Shown: in pieces, positions 8,828-17,486 of the stretch
Layout: each line of letters starts with the position of its first letter
Numbering within the stretch: the stretch's first letter is position 1
Assembly: GCA_903957365.1 (NCBI GenBank)
Contig: CAJBPB010000378.1
Location: 1-50,852 of the forward strand
DNA from: an uncultured Bacteroidota bacterium
GTDB lineage: Bacteria; Bacteroidota; Bacteroidia; Bacteroidales; F082
Direction of reading: 5' to 3'
DNA length: 50,852 nt
Made by a program: the position numbers and the translations under genes
The notes under the pieces: generated by a model
The model's input: the letters and a program-made list of their open reading frames with translations, nothing else
Databases searched by the model: none
Told to the model about the DNA's origin: nothing

Positions 8828-9964
8828 ATGGAAAAGAAAAAGTTTATGAAATTTTGTATGGTCTTCTTACTTATTTTCATGATTGGTTCATGTAATAAGA
8901 ACGAAGATAAAGTAGAAGACCTGAAACCAGATGAGGCTAAAGTCGAGGTTAGAAGCGCAAGCCAGGAGATAACCACCAATATGAATGAGGTGATGAATAC
9001 ATCTGGAATGCTGGCACTTGATAATCTTGCGACTTTATTTGAAAATGGTGATTGGAAATCATCAATAAAACAATTGCTGTTCCAATCGGAAAACCCAAGT
9101 TTACGAAAAGTCAAGAATCATTTTCTTAAAGATGTTTTAGGCAGTAACCGCGATTTTAGCGCCGGCGATTACGGAGTGTATGAATATAATTTTTCAACAG
9201 GTATCTTCGACCTTGTTGAGCCCAGTACAACCTTTTTGAAATTAAGATTTCCGGCATCACAAACAAGCACAACAAACAATGCGGAATTGCTTGCTGATAA
9301 TCTGCTTTATACAACCATAACCTATACCGAAACTTATTGGGATGATTATTCACAGACATGGGTGACAGATACTTATGAGGATATTATTCCGGCCAATCTT
9401 GATCTTACAATCAGCATTGACGGAGTTACACAAATGACTGGTAATTATACCGGAGCTTTTACGAGTAGCGGTAACCCTACTTCTTTAAGTGTTTCGATCA
9501 ATATGCCTCCTTATTCATTTACGATGGGTATGTCAGGCAGTGGGACAAATTATACCACGAGCCTAAGTTTCAAGCTGAATAGCAACGAAATGATGGGGTA
9601 TAATATTAGTCTAACCTACTCCTCTGATATGTCGACGCTTGACAAGGTTTCGGGATATGTTCATGTGAGTCCTTTAAAAATTGAAGGGTGGATTAATATT
9701 TCCGCAATCGAAAACCACATGAGTGAAGTAGAAGAAAACGGTGGTTCCTATGATCTTGATTACCTGAACAGCCAGTTGTCGCTTGTTCTGATCCAAACCG
9801 AATTGAATGCAAATATTGGCAGTCTTGCTTTCAAACTTTATACCGATCCTGAATATGGTGAGACCTATCCGATGATCGCTGTTGTTTACTCGGATGGAAC
9901 TTACGAATGGCTTGAAAATATTATGAACGATGAATCCTTAAAGTTTTCCAAACCCAAAAAATAA
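8828..9964 (+). CDS. Lipoprotein of unknown function
   Basis: A 378-residue protein. Its N-terminus MEKKKFMKFC leads into a hydrophobic segment and lipobox FMIGSC. The first mature residues (CNKNEDKVEDLKPDEAK) are charged and acidic, as seen at surface-exposed Bacteroidetes lipoproteins (lipoprotein export signal), which is an inference. The rest alternates Ser/Thr-rich beta strands without a recognised domain. The start at 8828 follows a good promoter, and a strong terminator follows the stop, so it is likely a single-gene transcript. Confidence 0.7.
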   Translation: MEKKKFMKFCMVFLLIFMIGSCNKNEDKVEDLKPDEAKVEVRSASQEITTNMNEVMNTSGMLALDNLATLFENGDWKSSIKQLLFQSENPSLRKVKNHFLKDVLGSNRDFSAGDYGVYEYNFSTGIFDLVEPSTTFLKLRFPASQTSTTNNAELLADNLLYTTITYTETYWDDYSQTWVTDTYEDIIPANLDLTISIDGVTQMTGNYTGAFTSSGNPTSLSVSINMPPYSFTMGMSGSGTNYTTSLSFKLNSNEMMGYNISLTYSSDMSTLDKVSGYVHVSPLKIEGWINISAIENHMSEVEENGGSYDLDYLNSQLSLVLIQTELNANIGSLAFKLYTDPEYGETYPMIAVVYSDGTYEWLENIMNDESLKFSKPKK

Positions 9965-9986
9965 ATGGAAATCTGATTAGAAATAG

Positions 9987-10016
9987 AAAGCCGGCGATTT
10001 TGGCCGGCTTTTTTTT
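9987..10016 (+). terminator. Intrinsic terminator
   Basis: A perfect 9-bp stem, AAAGCCGGC (9987-9995) with GCCGGCTTT (10003-10011), and a 7-base loop, runs into a T-tract to 10016. It is 22 bases after the stop of the lipoprotein gene ending at 9964. Confidence 0.9.
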
Positions 10017-10120
10017 ATGTATTTTCTGAAGAATTCTAAACCCCTGAGTCAATAAGCATGAAATCAGTTTGTACATGATAAACCTGAAGAATGAACAATA
10101 TCTGAATCATTATCGGTAAA

Positions 10121-11350
10121 TCAGAAACGATCTTTAAGTTTATCCATTATTTTATTGGTCGCGCCAATTTGTTGCCCTACATATTTTTTGCAAACCAATG
10201 AAGCATCCTCTCTGAATTTATTATCGGATGCCAATCGCAAAATAATGCTATTTAATGTGGCCTGATCACTTACTGTATATGCTCCCTCCAAACGAATCAG
10301 ATCAACAGCTTCAGTGAAGTTTTCGTGGTTAGGACCAAAAATCACAGGGCAACCGAATGTTACCGGTTCCTGTATATTATGGATATTGTTGCCAAAACCA
10401 CCCCCAATATAAACAAACCGGGCATATTGATAGAGTTGAGATAATATTCCTATACTATTTATTATCAATATTTTACAATATAAATTTGCATCAAATTGAC
10501 TATATAGCTGATGATTATTATCCAGTTGTTTTTGCAGACTGTTAATATGTGAATCGCTCACATCATGCGGGGCAAGTATGATTTTGTAATTCTGAGGAAG
10601 TTGTTTTATTGCTTCCAATAAGAACTTCTCATCTTCAGGCCAGGTACTTCCAGCGATAAAGAGATTATCATTGCCAATGAATGTCTCAATTTTTTCGAAT
10701 CTTTTTGCTGTGTTGGCCAATGATGCAACCCTGTCAAAACGCGTGTCGCCTGTTACGGTAAACTGTTTTATCCCGATTGAATCCAGTAAATCGGCCGAAC
10801 CCTGATCTTGTAAAAAAAAGTGACTTACGTTGGCGAGTTGATTCCTGAACCAGGAGCCGTACCAGGAAAAAAAATGCTGGTTTTTTCGAAATCGTGCCGA
10901 TATAAAATAAAGTGGAATGTGTTGCTTCTGAAGCACATACATATAATTGAACCAAAATTCATATTTTATAAAGAAAACGGCTTCAAATCTGAATAAACTG
11001 ACCAGATTTTTTGCATGAATCAGGGTATCTGACGGCAGATAAGCCACGCAATCAGCCAGTTCATAGTTTTTTCTGATTTCAAAACCTGAGGGCGAGAAAA
11101 AAGTAAGCAGAACCGAAATCTCAGGATGTTTTTTTTTCATGGCTTCAATAACCGGCCGGCCCTGTTCAAACTCTCCTAAAGAAGCGGCATGAAACCAGAT
11201 CCAACGCTTCGGTGTCGCACTGCTTTGTTTCAGATGCTTAAAAACATTTTGCCGCCCTTTGTGCCAGAGTCTGGCTTTTTCGTTGAAATGTGACGCGATA
11301 AAAACCGCGAAACTGTAACTACGAATCAGCAAACTATAGAGCAAACGCAT
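10121..11350 (-). CDS. waaA: 3-deoxy-D-manno-octulosonic acid transferase
   Basis: This inner-membrane-associated GT30 enzyme adds Kdo from CMP-Kdo to lipid A precursor during lipopolysaccharide synthesis. The 409-residue length and motifs fit: an N-terminal hydrophobic stretch, WIWFHAASLGEFEQGRPVIE with the family Gly-Glu, the bridge region KYEFWFNYMY, FIAGSTWPEDE in the nucleotide half, and GGGFGNNIHNIQEPVTFGCP near the C-terminus. The gene lies 13 bases after a barrel-protein gene on the same strand, so the two are probably co-transcribed. Confidence 0.93.
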   Translation of the reverse strand: MRLLYSLLIRSYSFAVFIASHFNEKARLWHKGRQNVFKHLKQSSATPKRWIWFHAASLGEFEQGRPVIEAMKKKHPEISVLLTFFSPSGFEIRKNYELADCVAYLPSDTLIHAKNLVSLFRFEAVFFIKYEFWFNYMYVLQKQHIPLYFISARFRKNQHFFSWYGSWFRNQLANVSHFFLQDQGSADLLDSIGIKQFTVTGDTRFDRVASLANTAKRFEKIETFIGNDNLFIAGSTWPEDEKFLLEAIKQLPQNYKIILAPHDVSDSHINSLQKQLDNNHQLYSQFDANLYCKILIINSIGILSQLYQYARFVYIGGGFGNNIHNIQEPVTFGCPVIFGPNHENFTEAVDLIRLEGAYTVSDQATLNSIILRLASDNKFREDASLVCKKYVGQQIGATNKIMDKLKDRF

Positions 11351-11363
11351 GATTGTGAGAAAA

Positions 11364-12122
11364 TTAATTGTAATAATACTTTTCTGGCGCCCGCTGGTAT
11401 GTTGGGATCATCCAATGAATTTTTACACCAAGATAAGTATCAGAGAATCGTGTATTGTCATTGTATTTCATTCCAATAAAATCATACGGTCTTAGGTTTT
11501 TTGTCCAGGCCTGAACCATTTCCAGAGAAATACTGAAATTTAAAACGCGTGAATTACTCATCAGCAGATACCCCAACTCACCTGTTAAAGCAATTCCTCC
11601 ACGCATTCTGTCATATCCTTTGGCATAATCGCCCATAATCTGCGGTGCAGTGCCAAATTGTGTTTCAATCCTGATTCGGTGCTGAAGATAACCAAGGCCA
11701 CCCATCACAAAAATCCCTGAATTTGGATTAGGACCCAAGACACTGAATACTTTTCCTGTTTTAGCCTGAAGATGAAAACCCCTTTCGTAAAGCGCAATGC
11801 TTGTGAATGTTCCGTTGCCATCAATTACTTCGCCATCAGAGGTTGCAACCATACTCAGTACTTCCTGTCGGTTTGTTATCTGATCACCAAAAATAAAATT
11901 GGCTGTGAACGAATGAAGCCAGTTCTGGCTGGTTTTATAACTTACACCTCCACCAATGGTTGAATTCACACCATAGTATTCGGTGAGGTCGCCAGATGGA
12001 ATCTGGAAACTGTAGGCAGCATGAAAAATGAATGCGGAAACGGTTGTGTCCCGGATATTTCTCTGAGCGTACCCACTTGAAATACAGAATATTGTTAATA
12101 AAATCAGCAGAGTCCTACGCAA
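11364..12122 (-). CDS. Outer-membrane beta-barrel-like protein
   Basis: A 252-residue protein. It has a signal peptide (MRRTLLILLTIFCISSGYAQ) and then alternating aromatic/polar beta strands with Gly-rich turns and a C-terminal strand rich in Tyr, as in small outer-membrane barrels. Function is unknown. The only in-frame start that yields the signal peptide is TTG at 12120-12122. The gene is 13 bases upstream of waaA. A full TAnnTTTG match (TATCTTTG, 12147-12154 on this strand) lies 24 bases before the start. Confidence 0.6.
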   Translation of the reverse strand: MRRTLLILLTIFCISSGYAQRNIRDTTVSAFIFHAAYSFQIPSGDLTEYYGVNSTIGGGVSYKTSQNWLHSFTANFIFGDQITNRQEVLSMVATSDGEVIDGNGTFTSIALYERGFHLQAKTGKVFSVLGPNPNSGIFVMGGLGYLQHRIRIETQFGTAPQIMGDYAKGYDRMRGGIALTGELGYLLMSNSRVLNFSISLEMVQAWTKNLRPYDFIGMKYNDNTRFSDTYLGVKIHWMIPTYQRAPEKYYYN

Positions 12123-12146
12123 TGGATTACATTTTTAAAACAGTGA

Positions 12147-12154
12147 CAAAGATA
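12147..12154 (-). promoter_or_regulatory. Candidate -7 box for the barrel-waaA operon
   Basis: TATCTTTG on the minus strand matches TAnnTTTG fully, 24 bases before the TTG start at 12122. No good -33 TTG was found at the expected distance. Confidence 0.45.
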
Positions 12155-12274
12155 TGGAAACACTTTCATGTAAAGTCTGTCAATTTGTTAAATTGTAAGA
12201 GTGATGAATTGCCCGTCTGATGAACCACCAAATATATTAGTGGCCCGTCTCATCGAAAATTGCCGGATTATCTT

Positions 12275-12282
12275 TAGTTTTG
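12275..12282 (+). promoter_or_regulatory. Candidate -7 box with almost no leader
   Basis: TAGTTTTG matches TAnnTTTG fully but ends four bases before the ATG at 12287. Transcription would start at or next to the start codon, implying a leaderless mRNA for the M16 peptidase. Confidence 0.35.
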
Positions 12283-12286
12283 TTCA

Positions 12287-13546
12287 ATGATATCAGAAAC
12301 AAGTCAACAATATCAATATTTTCAGTTTCCGAATGGAATCCGGCTGATTCACCGTCAATGGTCGGGATCTGTTGCTCATGTAGGATTAATGATTGATACC
12401 GGAACACGAGATGAGCTGCCAGAGGAAAATGGAATGGCACATCTGATTGAACACATGATGTTTAAAGGAACTGAAAAGCGAAAAGCGTACCATGTGCTGA
12501 GTCGTCTCGAACATATTGGGGGCGATTTAAACGCGTTTACTACCAAGGAAGAAACTTGTATTCATGCCTCATTTATGGCACCCTATTATACAAGGGTTAT
12601 TGAACTTTTTTCAGATATTTTCTTTCATTCAGTTTTCCCTGAACAGGAACTGGAAAAGGAGAAGGATGTCATCCTTGATGAGATTAAATCCTACAAAGAC
12701 TCTCCTGCGGAAGAAATTCTCGATGAATTTGAAAACCTTATTTTTCACGGGCATCCGATTGGCAGGAATATATTGGGTGCGGAAGAAAACCTTGTAAAAT
12801 TTACACGGAATGATATCATCCGGTTTATATCCAATAATTATTCGACTGAGAAAATTGTGATTGGCTCAGTCGGTGATATTCAGTTCGAATCATTAAAAAA
12901 AATAATTGCCAGGTATTTTGGAGAAATACAGGTTACAAAAATACCATTTACAAGAGAAATATTTACAGGTTATTCGCCTTCAAATCGTACTGAAGATCGC
13001 CGTAACTATTTGAGCCATTGTATGATCGGTAATGTTGCTTTCGACAGGAAAAACCCACAAAAGCATGCTTTGATTCTCCTGAATAATATTTTAGGCGGAC
13101 AAGGATTAAACTCGAGATTGAACCTGAATATCCGCGAAAAGTACGGCTTCACTTATACAATTGAATCTCAGTTTTCGTCTTATTCAGATACAGGTATGTT
13201 TGCGGTTTATTTTGGCACTGATCCAAAATCAGTTAACAAAACAATTTCATTGGTGCGGAAGGAACTGGAAGTGCTTCGTAATGAGAAGCTTGGCAGTCTT
13301 CAGTTGCACCGGGCAAAATTGCAGCTGATCGGGCAGTTAGCCATTAATTTTGAATCAGGCCTTACTGAGATGCTTTCCATCGCCCGCAGTTTTCTTTTAT
13401 TTGATAAGGTTGATAATATGGAAGGCGTAATCCGGAAAATTGAGAGTCTTACTGCTGAACAGCTAATGGAGGCTGCGCAGCAAACTTTCGATCCTGATCA
13501 GCTTTCAACATTATTGTATGTGGGTCGTGAAGAAAGTGATAAATAA
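12287..13546 (+). CDS. M16 family zinc peptidase
   Basis: A 419-residue protein related to processing peptidases and PqqL-type M16 proteins. The inverted zinc motif HxxEH is intact (HLIEHMMFKGT, about residues 48-52), and the distal glutamate lies in the helix EEILDEFENL. The C-terminal half has the typical R-Y-pair region (RLNLNIREKYGFTYTIES). No signal peptide is present, so it is probably cytoplasmic. It could be an active single-domain M16B enzyme. It is a stand-alone gene, 77 bases before the next exported protein. Confidence 0.9.
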   Translation: MISETSQQYQYFQFPNGIRLIHRQWSGSVAHVGLMIDTGTRDELPEENGMAHLIEHMMFKGTEKRKAYHVLSRLEHIGGDLNAFTTKEETCIHASFMAPYYTRVIELFSDIFFHSVFPEQELEKEKDVILDEIKSYKDSPAEEILDEFENLIFHGHPIGRNILGAEENLVKFTRNDIIRFISNNYSTEKIVIGSVGDIQFESLKKIIARYFGEIQVTKIPFTREIFTGYSPSNRTEDRRNYLSHCMIGNVAFDRKNPQKHALILLNNILGGQGLNSRLNLNIREKYGFTYTIESQFSSYSDTGMFAVYFGTDPKSVNKTISLVRKELEVLRNEKLGSLQLHRAKLQLIGQLAINFESGLTEMLSIARSFLLFDKVDNMEGVIRKIESLTAEQLMEAAQQTFDPDQLSTLLYVGREESDK

Positions 13547-13623
13547 AAAAAATGAAATGGTCTTTTTTAACAATCATGACTATCTGAATGAAATTAACCT
13601 GAAATTACTGTAACTGAAAAAAA

Positions 13624-14169
13624 TTGAAAACCAAACTGTTCATCTTTCTATTATTGATTTTCTTTTCCTTCGGATCAGCCAAAATCAATGCGCAGGAAAT
13701 GCCTGTCGTTGTTGAGTTTACTAAGGAAGGAAAGGCCATAAAGGTATTGCCTGAAGATTCGGCTCCTGTGCAGAAAATTATAATTGCTGATCCATCCGTT
13801 GAACCCTATCTGTTGAAGTTGGATCATATCAACCGATTCTATCAGAGCACACGGATCATCCTTTCGTTTACCAACCGATCAGCTTCATTTGTTGATAATT
13901 TCTGGGTTACAGCCTCTTTACTCGATAAGAGAAAGAGTTTTTTGTATCGTGAACAATCTCTGTTTTTTACAAAGGTAAAACCGGGTGAAACGGCCAAAGC
14001 GGAAATGATTTGTGAGAGTATTGGAATCGAAGAAATCGGTTATATTGTATTGAGTCCTATGTTGCTGGAAGTGAATGACGAAGACCTGACTTTTGATATT
14101 GAACAAGTTGAGATTAAATCTGACACATTAGATTACATCATCATTGATTTTGAATCGCGGCTGAGATGA
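13624..14169 (+). CDS. Exported protein of unknown function
   Basis: A 181-residue protein. The start is TTG at 13624, as no in-frame ATG precedes the signal peptide (MKTKLFIFLLLIFFSFGSAK, cleavage near INAQE). The mature part contains a long beta-rich segment with RIILSFTNRSASFVDNFWV, and acidic stretches at the C-terminus (EVNDEDLTFDIEQVE). It is not recognised. It overlaps the next gene by ATGA at 14166-14169, so translation of the two is coupled. Confidence 0.7.
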   Translation: MKTKLFIFLLLIFFSFGSAKINAQEMPVVVEFTKEGKAIKVLPEDSAPVQKIIIADPSVEPYLLKLDHINRFYQSTRIILSFTNRSASFVDNFWVTASLLDKRKSFLYREQSLFFTKVKPGETAKAEMICESIGIEEIGYIVLSPMLLEVNDEDLTFDIEQVEIKSDTLDYIIIDFESRLR

Positions 14170-14798
14170 ACGAATTCGCATTAGAAGATTATCTTGAGAA
14201 ACATTCGACCAAACCTTCAGATTTGTTAATCGAAATGACCCGGATAACGAATCTCAGGACAAGGTTTCCCAGAATGCTGTCAGGTCATATTCAGGGAAAG
14301 TTTCTTGAAATGGTCAGCAAAATGCTTAAGCCAAAGCGAATTCTTGAGATTGGTACTTTTACCGGTTACTCCGCTTTGTCATTGGCTGATGGTCTGGCTG
14401 AAGATGGAAAACTGATTACGATTGAATATGACGAAGAATATGAGGATCTGATCCGTTATTTTATTGACAAATCGGGTTTCGCAGACAAGATCCAATTATT
14501 GATAGGTGATGCGAAACTGATTATTCCAACGATCAGCGAAACCTTTGATTTGGTGTTTATTGATGCTGATAAATATGGGTATTCTGTTTATTATGAACAG
14601 GTTATGTGTAAACTTTGCCATGGTGGCATCATTCTGGTTGACAATGTTTTATGGAGTGGAAAGGTTTTAAAAGCCGGTTCAAGAGACGCTGAAACGATCG
14701 CCATTATTGAATTCAACAAAATGGTTGCGGAAGATCCGCGCGTTGAGCAGGTTTTATTGCCTTTGCGCGATGGCCTGATGATGATCAGAAAGTTGTAA
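14166..14798 (+). CDS. SAM-dependent O-methyltransferase
   Basis: A 210-residue class I methyltransferase of the caffeoyl-CoA/catechol O-methyltransferase type (TrmR/YrrM-like). The SAM-binding motif is ILEIGTFTGYSALSLADGL (about residues 60-78), with the acidic residue ITIEYDEEY after it and the metal/catalytic-region aspartates in FIDADKYGYSVYYE and ILVDNVLWSGKV. Substrate is not known; bacterial relatives include tRNA hydroxyuridine methyltransferases (TrmR), a plausible role. It overlaps the upstream gene by four bases. Confidence 0.88.
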   Translation: MNEFALEDYLEKHSTKPSDLLIEMTRITNLRTRFPRMLSGHIQGKFLEMVSKMLKPKRILEIGTFTGYSALSLADGLAEDGKLITIEYDEEYEDLIRYFIDKSGFADKIQLLIGDAKLIIPTISETFDLVFIDADKYGYSVYYEQVMCKLCHGGIILVDNVLWSGKVLKAGSRDAETIAIIEFNKMVAEDPRVEQVLLPLRDGLMMIRKL

Positions 14799-14871
14799 AA
14801 AAGTGAAACAGGTTCAAAGTTTTTCCAAACTTTAAAACTATCAAAACCAAAGCTTTACTCCTGCTATTTCG

Positions 14872-15015
14872 TGTTTGTCTATAAAGTCAGGAGTTTGATT
14901 CAGAATGTTCGGGTTTGAGGTTTCAATGAACTGAAAATCAGGAGTGTACTGAGGTATATGACTGATTTGAAGATCGAGCATAACGAAGAAATCGGAAATT
15001 ATGGAAAAATTCTAA
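14872..15015. repeat. Dispersed miniature repeat, copy A
   Basis: About 130 bases closely similar to copy B at 29857-29996, in the same orientation. Shared blocks include the starts (GTCTATAAAGTC versus CTGTAAATAAAGTC), GGAGTTTGATTCAGAATGTT, GAGTGTACTGAGGTA and ACTGATTTGAAGATCG. The right end has decayed (GGAAATTATGGAAAAATT). It ends in AATTAA at the purE stop codon (15016-15018). No open reading frame is present. A non-autonomous insertion element is the best explanation. Confidence 0.75.
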
Positions 15016-15522
15016 TTAATTCGTTTTGAACTTAAACCTCAGTTCTTTTAATTCCTCACTGGCTTTTGTGATTTTTATTTTAAGGTTTTCTTTGTATTCA
15101 ATCACTTTTTTCATCATTGCTTCGTCGCCGGTAGCAATCATTTGAGCGGCCAGAATACCAGCATTCAGAGCACCATTCACGGCAACAGTTGCCACGGGAA
15201 CTCCGGGAGGCATCTGAACAATTGCCAGAAGCGCATCAAGTCCCTCAAAACCAGATTTTATTGGAACACCAATTACCGGAAGTGGTGTTAACGAGGCAAT
15301 TACGCCAGGTAAATGTGCTGCCATTCCTGCACCAGCGATAATAACTTTAATACCACGGTCCCTGGCATTTTTGGCATGAACCTCTACCAGTTCAGGCGTA
15401 CGGTGGGCACTGATGGCATGCATTTCAAATGGAATCTCCATTTCATTGAAAAAGGCTGCTGCACGTTCCATTACACCAAGATCGGAGGTGCTTCCCATAA
15501 TAATACTTACAAGTGGTTGCAT
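15016..15522 (-). CDS. purE: N5-carboxyaminoimidazole ribonucleotide mutase
   Basis: Class I PurE, which rearranges N5-CAIR to CAIR in de novo purine synthesis (EC 5.4.99.18). The 168 residues include the N-terminal nucleotide site MGSTSDLGVM, the SAHRTPE motif with the catalytic-type histidine, AGAGMAAHLPGVIAS, GVPIKSG, and the PPGVPVATVAVNGALNAG loop. Start and length are normal. It is divergent from the hpt-adk operon; no purK is in view. Its stop codon abuts the dispersed repeat. Confidence 0.95.
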   Translation of the reverse strand: MQPLVSIIMGSTSDLGVMERAAAFFNEMEIPFEMHAISAHRTPELVEVHAKNARDRGIKVIIAGAGMAAHLPGVIASLTPLPVIGVPIKSGFEGLDALLAIVQMPPGVPVATVAVNGALNAGILAAQMIATGDEAMMKKVIEYKENLKIKITKASEELKELRFKFKTN

Positions 15523-15654
15523 CTATACTTATTTTTTAGTTTTTATGATCTGTTATTTGATAATTAACCGTTTTGACAATAGTAAAATGAAACTTAATCA
15601 GTCTGCCTGGCGCTGCATGCTCCGAACTAAAGTTCGACAAAAATAATCATTATG

Positions 15655-15684
15655 TTTGACTTGTTTATTCATTCCCTATATTTG
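15655..15684 (+). promoter_or_regulatory. Bacteroidetes-type promoter for hpt-adk
   Basis: TTTG at 15655-15658, an 18-base spacer, then TATATTTG at 15677-15684, matching both -33 and -7 elements. It is 41 bases before the hpt ATG at 15725. It is the clearest promoter in the window. Confidence 0.7.
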
Positions 15685-15724
15685 TAGTTCATTTCGTGTT
15701 GAACGAGTATAACCAGAAATAATT

Positions 15725-16261
15725 ATGAGTCGTATAAAGGTGCATGACAAAGAGTTTGAATTATATATTCCTCAGGATCAGATAGAAAGATCAATCCGTA
15801 AAGTTGCTGATGATATTAACCGCGATTTTGCCGGCAAAAACCCTTTGTTTTTAGTGGTTTTGAATGGCGCATTTATGTTTGCCGCCGAGCTTTTTAAAAA
15901 TATTGAGATTGAATGTGAAATATCTTTTGTGAAACTTTCATCTTATGCAGGAACATCCTCAACCTCTGTGGTACGCGAGCTCATCGGTCTCGATCATTCC
16001 ATTCATGATCGTAACATCGTTATGGTCGAAGATATCATCGATACAGGATTGACCATGAAGTTCACCATCGAGAAAATGATGAAACTGGAAGCGAAAGAAG
16101 TTAAAATAGCAACCATGTTATTTAAGCCCAATGCCTTTCAGTTTGATTATCACATCGATTATATCGGTCTTGAAATTCCAAATGATTTTATCATCGGATA
16201 TGGCCTCGACTACAACGAGCATGCCCGAAACCTGCCTGATATTTATAAAATTGTTCAATAA
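15725..16261 (+). CDS. hpt: Hypoxanthine phosphoribosyltransferase
   Basis: Converts hypoxanthine (and probably guanine) with PRPP to the nucleotide. The 178-residue length is typical. The PRPP-binding loop is NIVMVEDIIDTGLTMKF (about residues 98-114), the flexible-loop segment is KLSSYAGTSSTSVVRE, and the C-terminus has DFIIGYGLDYNEHARNLPDI. The next gene, adk, follows after 18 bases, giving a purine-salvage operon. The ade product (2862-4514) is its substrate. Confidence 0.95.
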   Translation: MSRIKVHDKEFELYIPQDQIERSIRKVADDINRDFAGKNPLFLVVLNGAFMFAAELFKNIEIECEISFVKLSSYAGTSSTSVVRELIGLDHSIHDRNIVMVEDIIDTGLTMKFTIEKMMKLEAKEVKIATMLFKPNAFQFDYHIDYIGLEIPNDFIIGYGLDYNEHARNLPDIYKIVQ

Positions 16262-16279
16262 TTATCCATACCAGAACGT

Positions 16280-17452
16280 ATGTTAAACATCGCCCTTTTT
16301 GGACCTCCTGGTGCCGGTAAAGGTACACAGTCGAAGTTATTACTCGAAAAATATAATCTCACGTATATCTCAACAGGAGATATGTTGCGGGAAGAAATTG
16401 CCAATCAGACAGATTTGGGAAGTGAGGCAAAATCGATCATTGAAAAGGGTGGATTGGTTCCCGATGAAATCATTGTGCAGATTATCGAAAAAAAGGTGAC
16501 GATGAATCTCACTTCTCAGGGAATTCTTTTTGACGGTTTCCCGCGAACGGTTGTGCAGGCATATATTCTAGAAGGCCTGCTGCTGAAGATGAATACGAAA
16601 CTAACCTGCATGCTAAGTCTGGAAGTGCCTCATGATGAGTTGGTAGGTAGGTTGCTCGAAAGGGCACAATCAAGTGGCCGTTCAGATGATACTATCGATG
16701 TTATCAAATACCGGATGCAGGAATATGAAGATAAAACCAAGCCCGTAATCAATTTCTATCAGGAAAAAGGAAAGTATTTTCCTATCAACGGAGTTGGAAC
16801 GGTGGACGATATTTTCAAGATGTTGTGCGAAACGATTGACAATAATTACAAACAGGATTATTTCAATGTGGTGCTTCTGGGTAAACCGGGTTCTGGCAAA
16901 GGAACACAGGGCGAGATTCTGGCAAGCAAACACAATCTTGTTTATATTTCAACAGGAAAACTGCTCCGGAAGGAAATTGCTGCCGACACTGAAATCGGTC
17001 GCATTGCAAAACCATATATGGACCGTGGAGAAATTGTTCCAGATGAACTTGCTATCCGTGTTATTGAACACAAGATCGAACGTAATCCAAATGCGGCGGG
17101 TTTTGTTTTCAAAGGTTTTCCACGCACCATTGTGCAGGCGTATATTTTAGATGGCCTGTTACGCCGTTTGAATTCGAGGGTAAGTTGTATGCTCAACCTG
17201 AAATTATCCACGCTCGAAGCGATTAAACGTCTAAATGACCGGTCAAAGACTGACCGCAAACGGCTCTACGATACAAGTACCGAGATGATTTTGCATCGCC
17301 TTGAAGAGTATGAAAAAAAGACTCGTCCTGTTATTGAGAACTACAAAAAGCAGAGTGTGTTTTTTGAGGTAGATGGTACCGGAACAGAAGAAGTCGTGAA
17401 TCAGCGATTGGAAACCGCTATGCAGACTGCAATAAAACAGGTGCGAGGGTAA
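16280..17452 (+). CDS. adk: Tandem double-domain adenylate kinase
   Basis: A 390-residue protein of two adenylate kinase units in a row; single-domain bacterial enzymes are usually 180-220 residues. Domain 1 (about 1-190) is complete: P-loop GPPGAGKGT, STGDMLREE (D34, R37), FDGFPRT (D85, R89), and a short lid with GRSDDT. Domain 2 (about 194-390) has P-loop GKPGSGKGT and FKGFPRT, but the two conserved acidic positions equivalent to D34 and D85 are Lys227 and Lys278 (offset 193 residues each). Its lid is RKRLYDTS without the DD pair. Domain 1 should convert AMP+ATP to ADP; domain 2 may be altered or non-catalytic. It lies 18 bases after hpt. Confidence 0.92.
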   Translation: MLNIALFGPPGAGKGTQSKLLLEKYNLTYISTGDMLREEIANQTDLGSEAKSIIEKGGLVPDEIIVQIIEKKVTMNLTSQGILFDGFPRTVVQAYILEGLLLKMNTKLTCMLSLEVPHDELVGRLLERAQSSGRSDDTIDVIKYRMQEYEDKTKPVINFYQEKGKYFPINGVGTVDDIFKMLCETIDNNYKQDYFNVVLLGKPGSGKGTQGEILASKHNLVYISTGKLLRKEIAADTEIGRIAKPYMDRGEIVPDELAIRVIEHKIERNPNAAGFVFKGFPRTIVQAYILDGLLRRLNSRVSCMLNLKLSTLEAIKRLNDRSKTDRKRLYDTSTEMILHRLEEYEKKTRPVIENYKKQSVFFEVDGTGTEEVVNQRLETAMQTAIKQVRG

Positions 17453-17486
17453 AAGTTGGAAGTTAGCAGCGAAGTTGGTTCTTAAC

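Noticed and set aside
15523-15724. Purine riboswitch between purE and hpt
   Set aside because: No conserved purine-aptamer core was recognised; only a standard promoter is seen.
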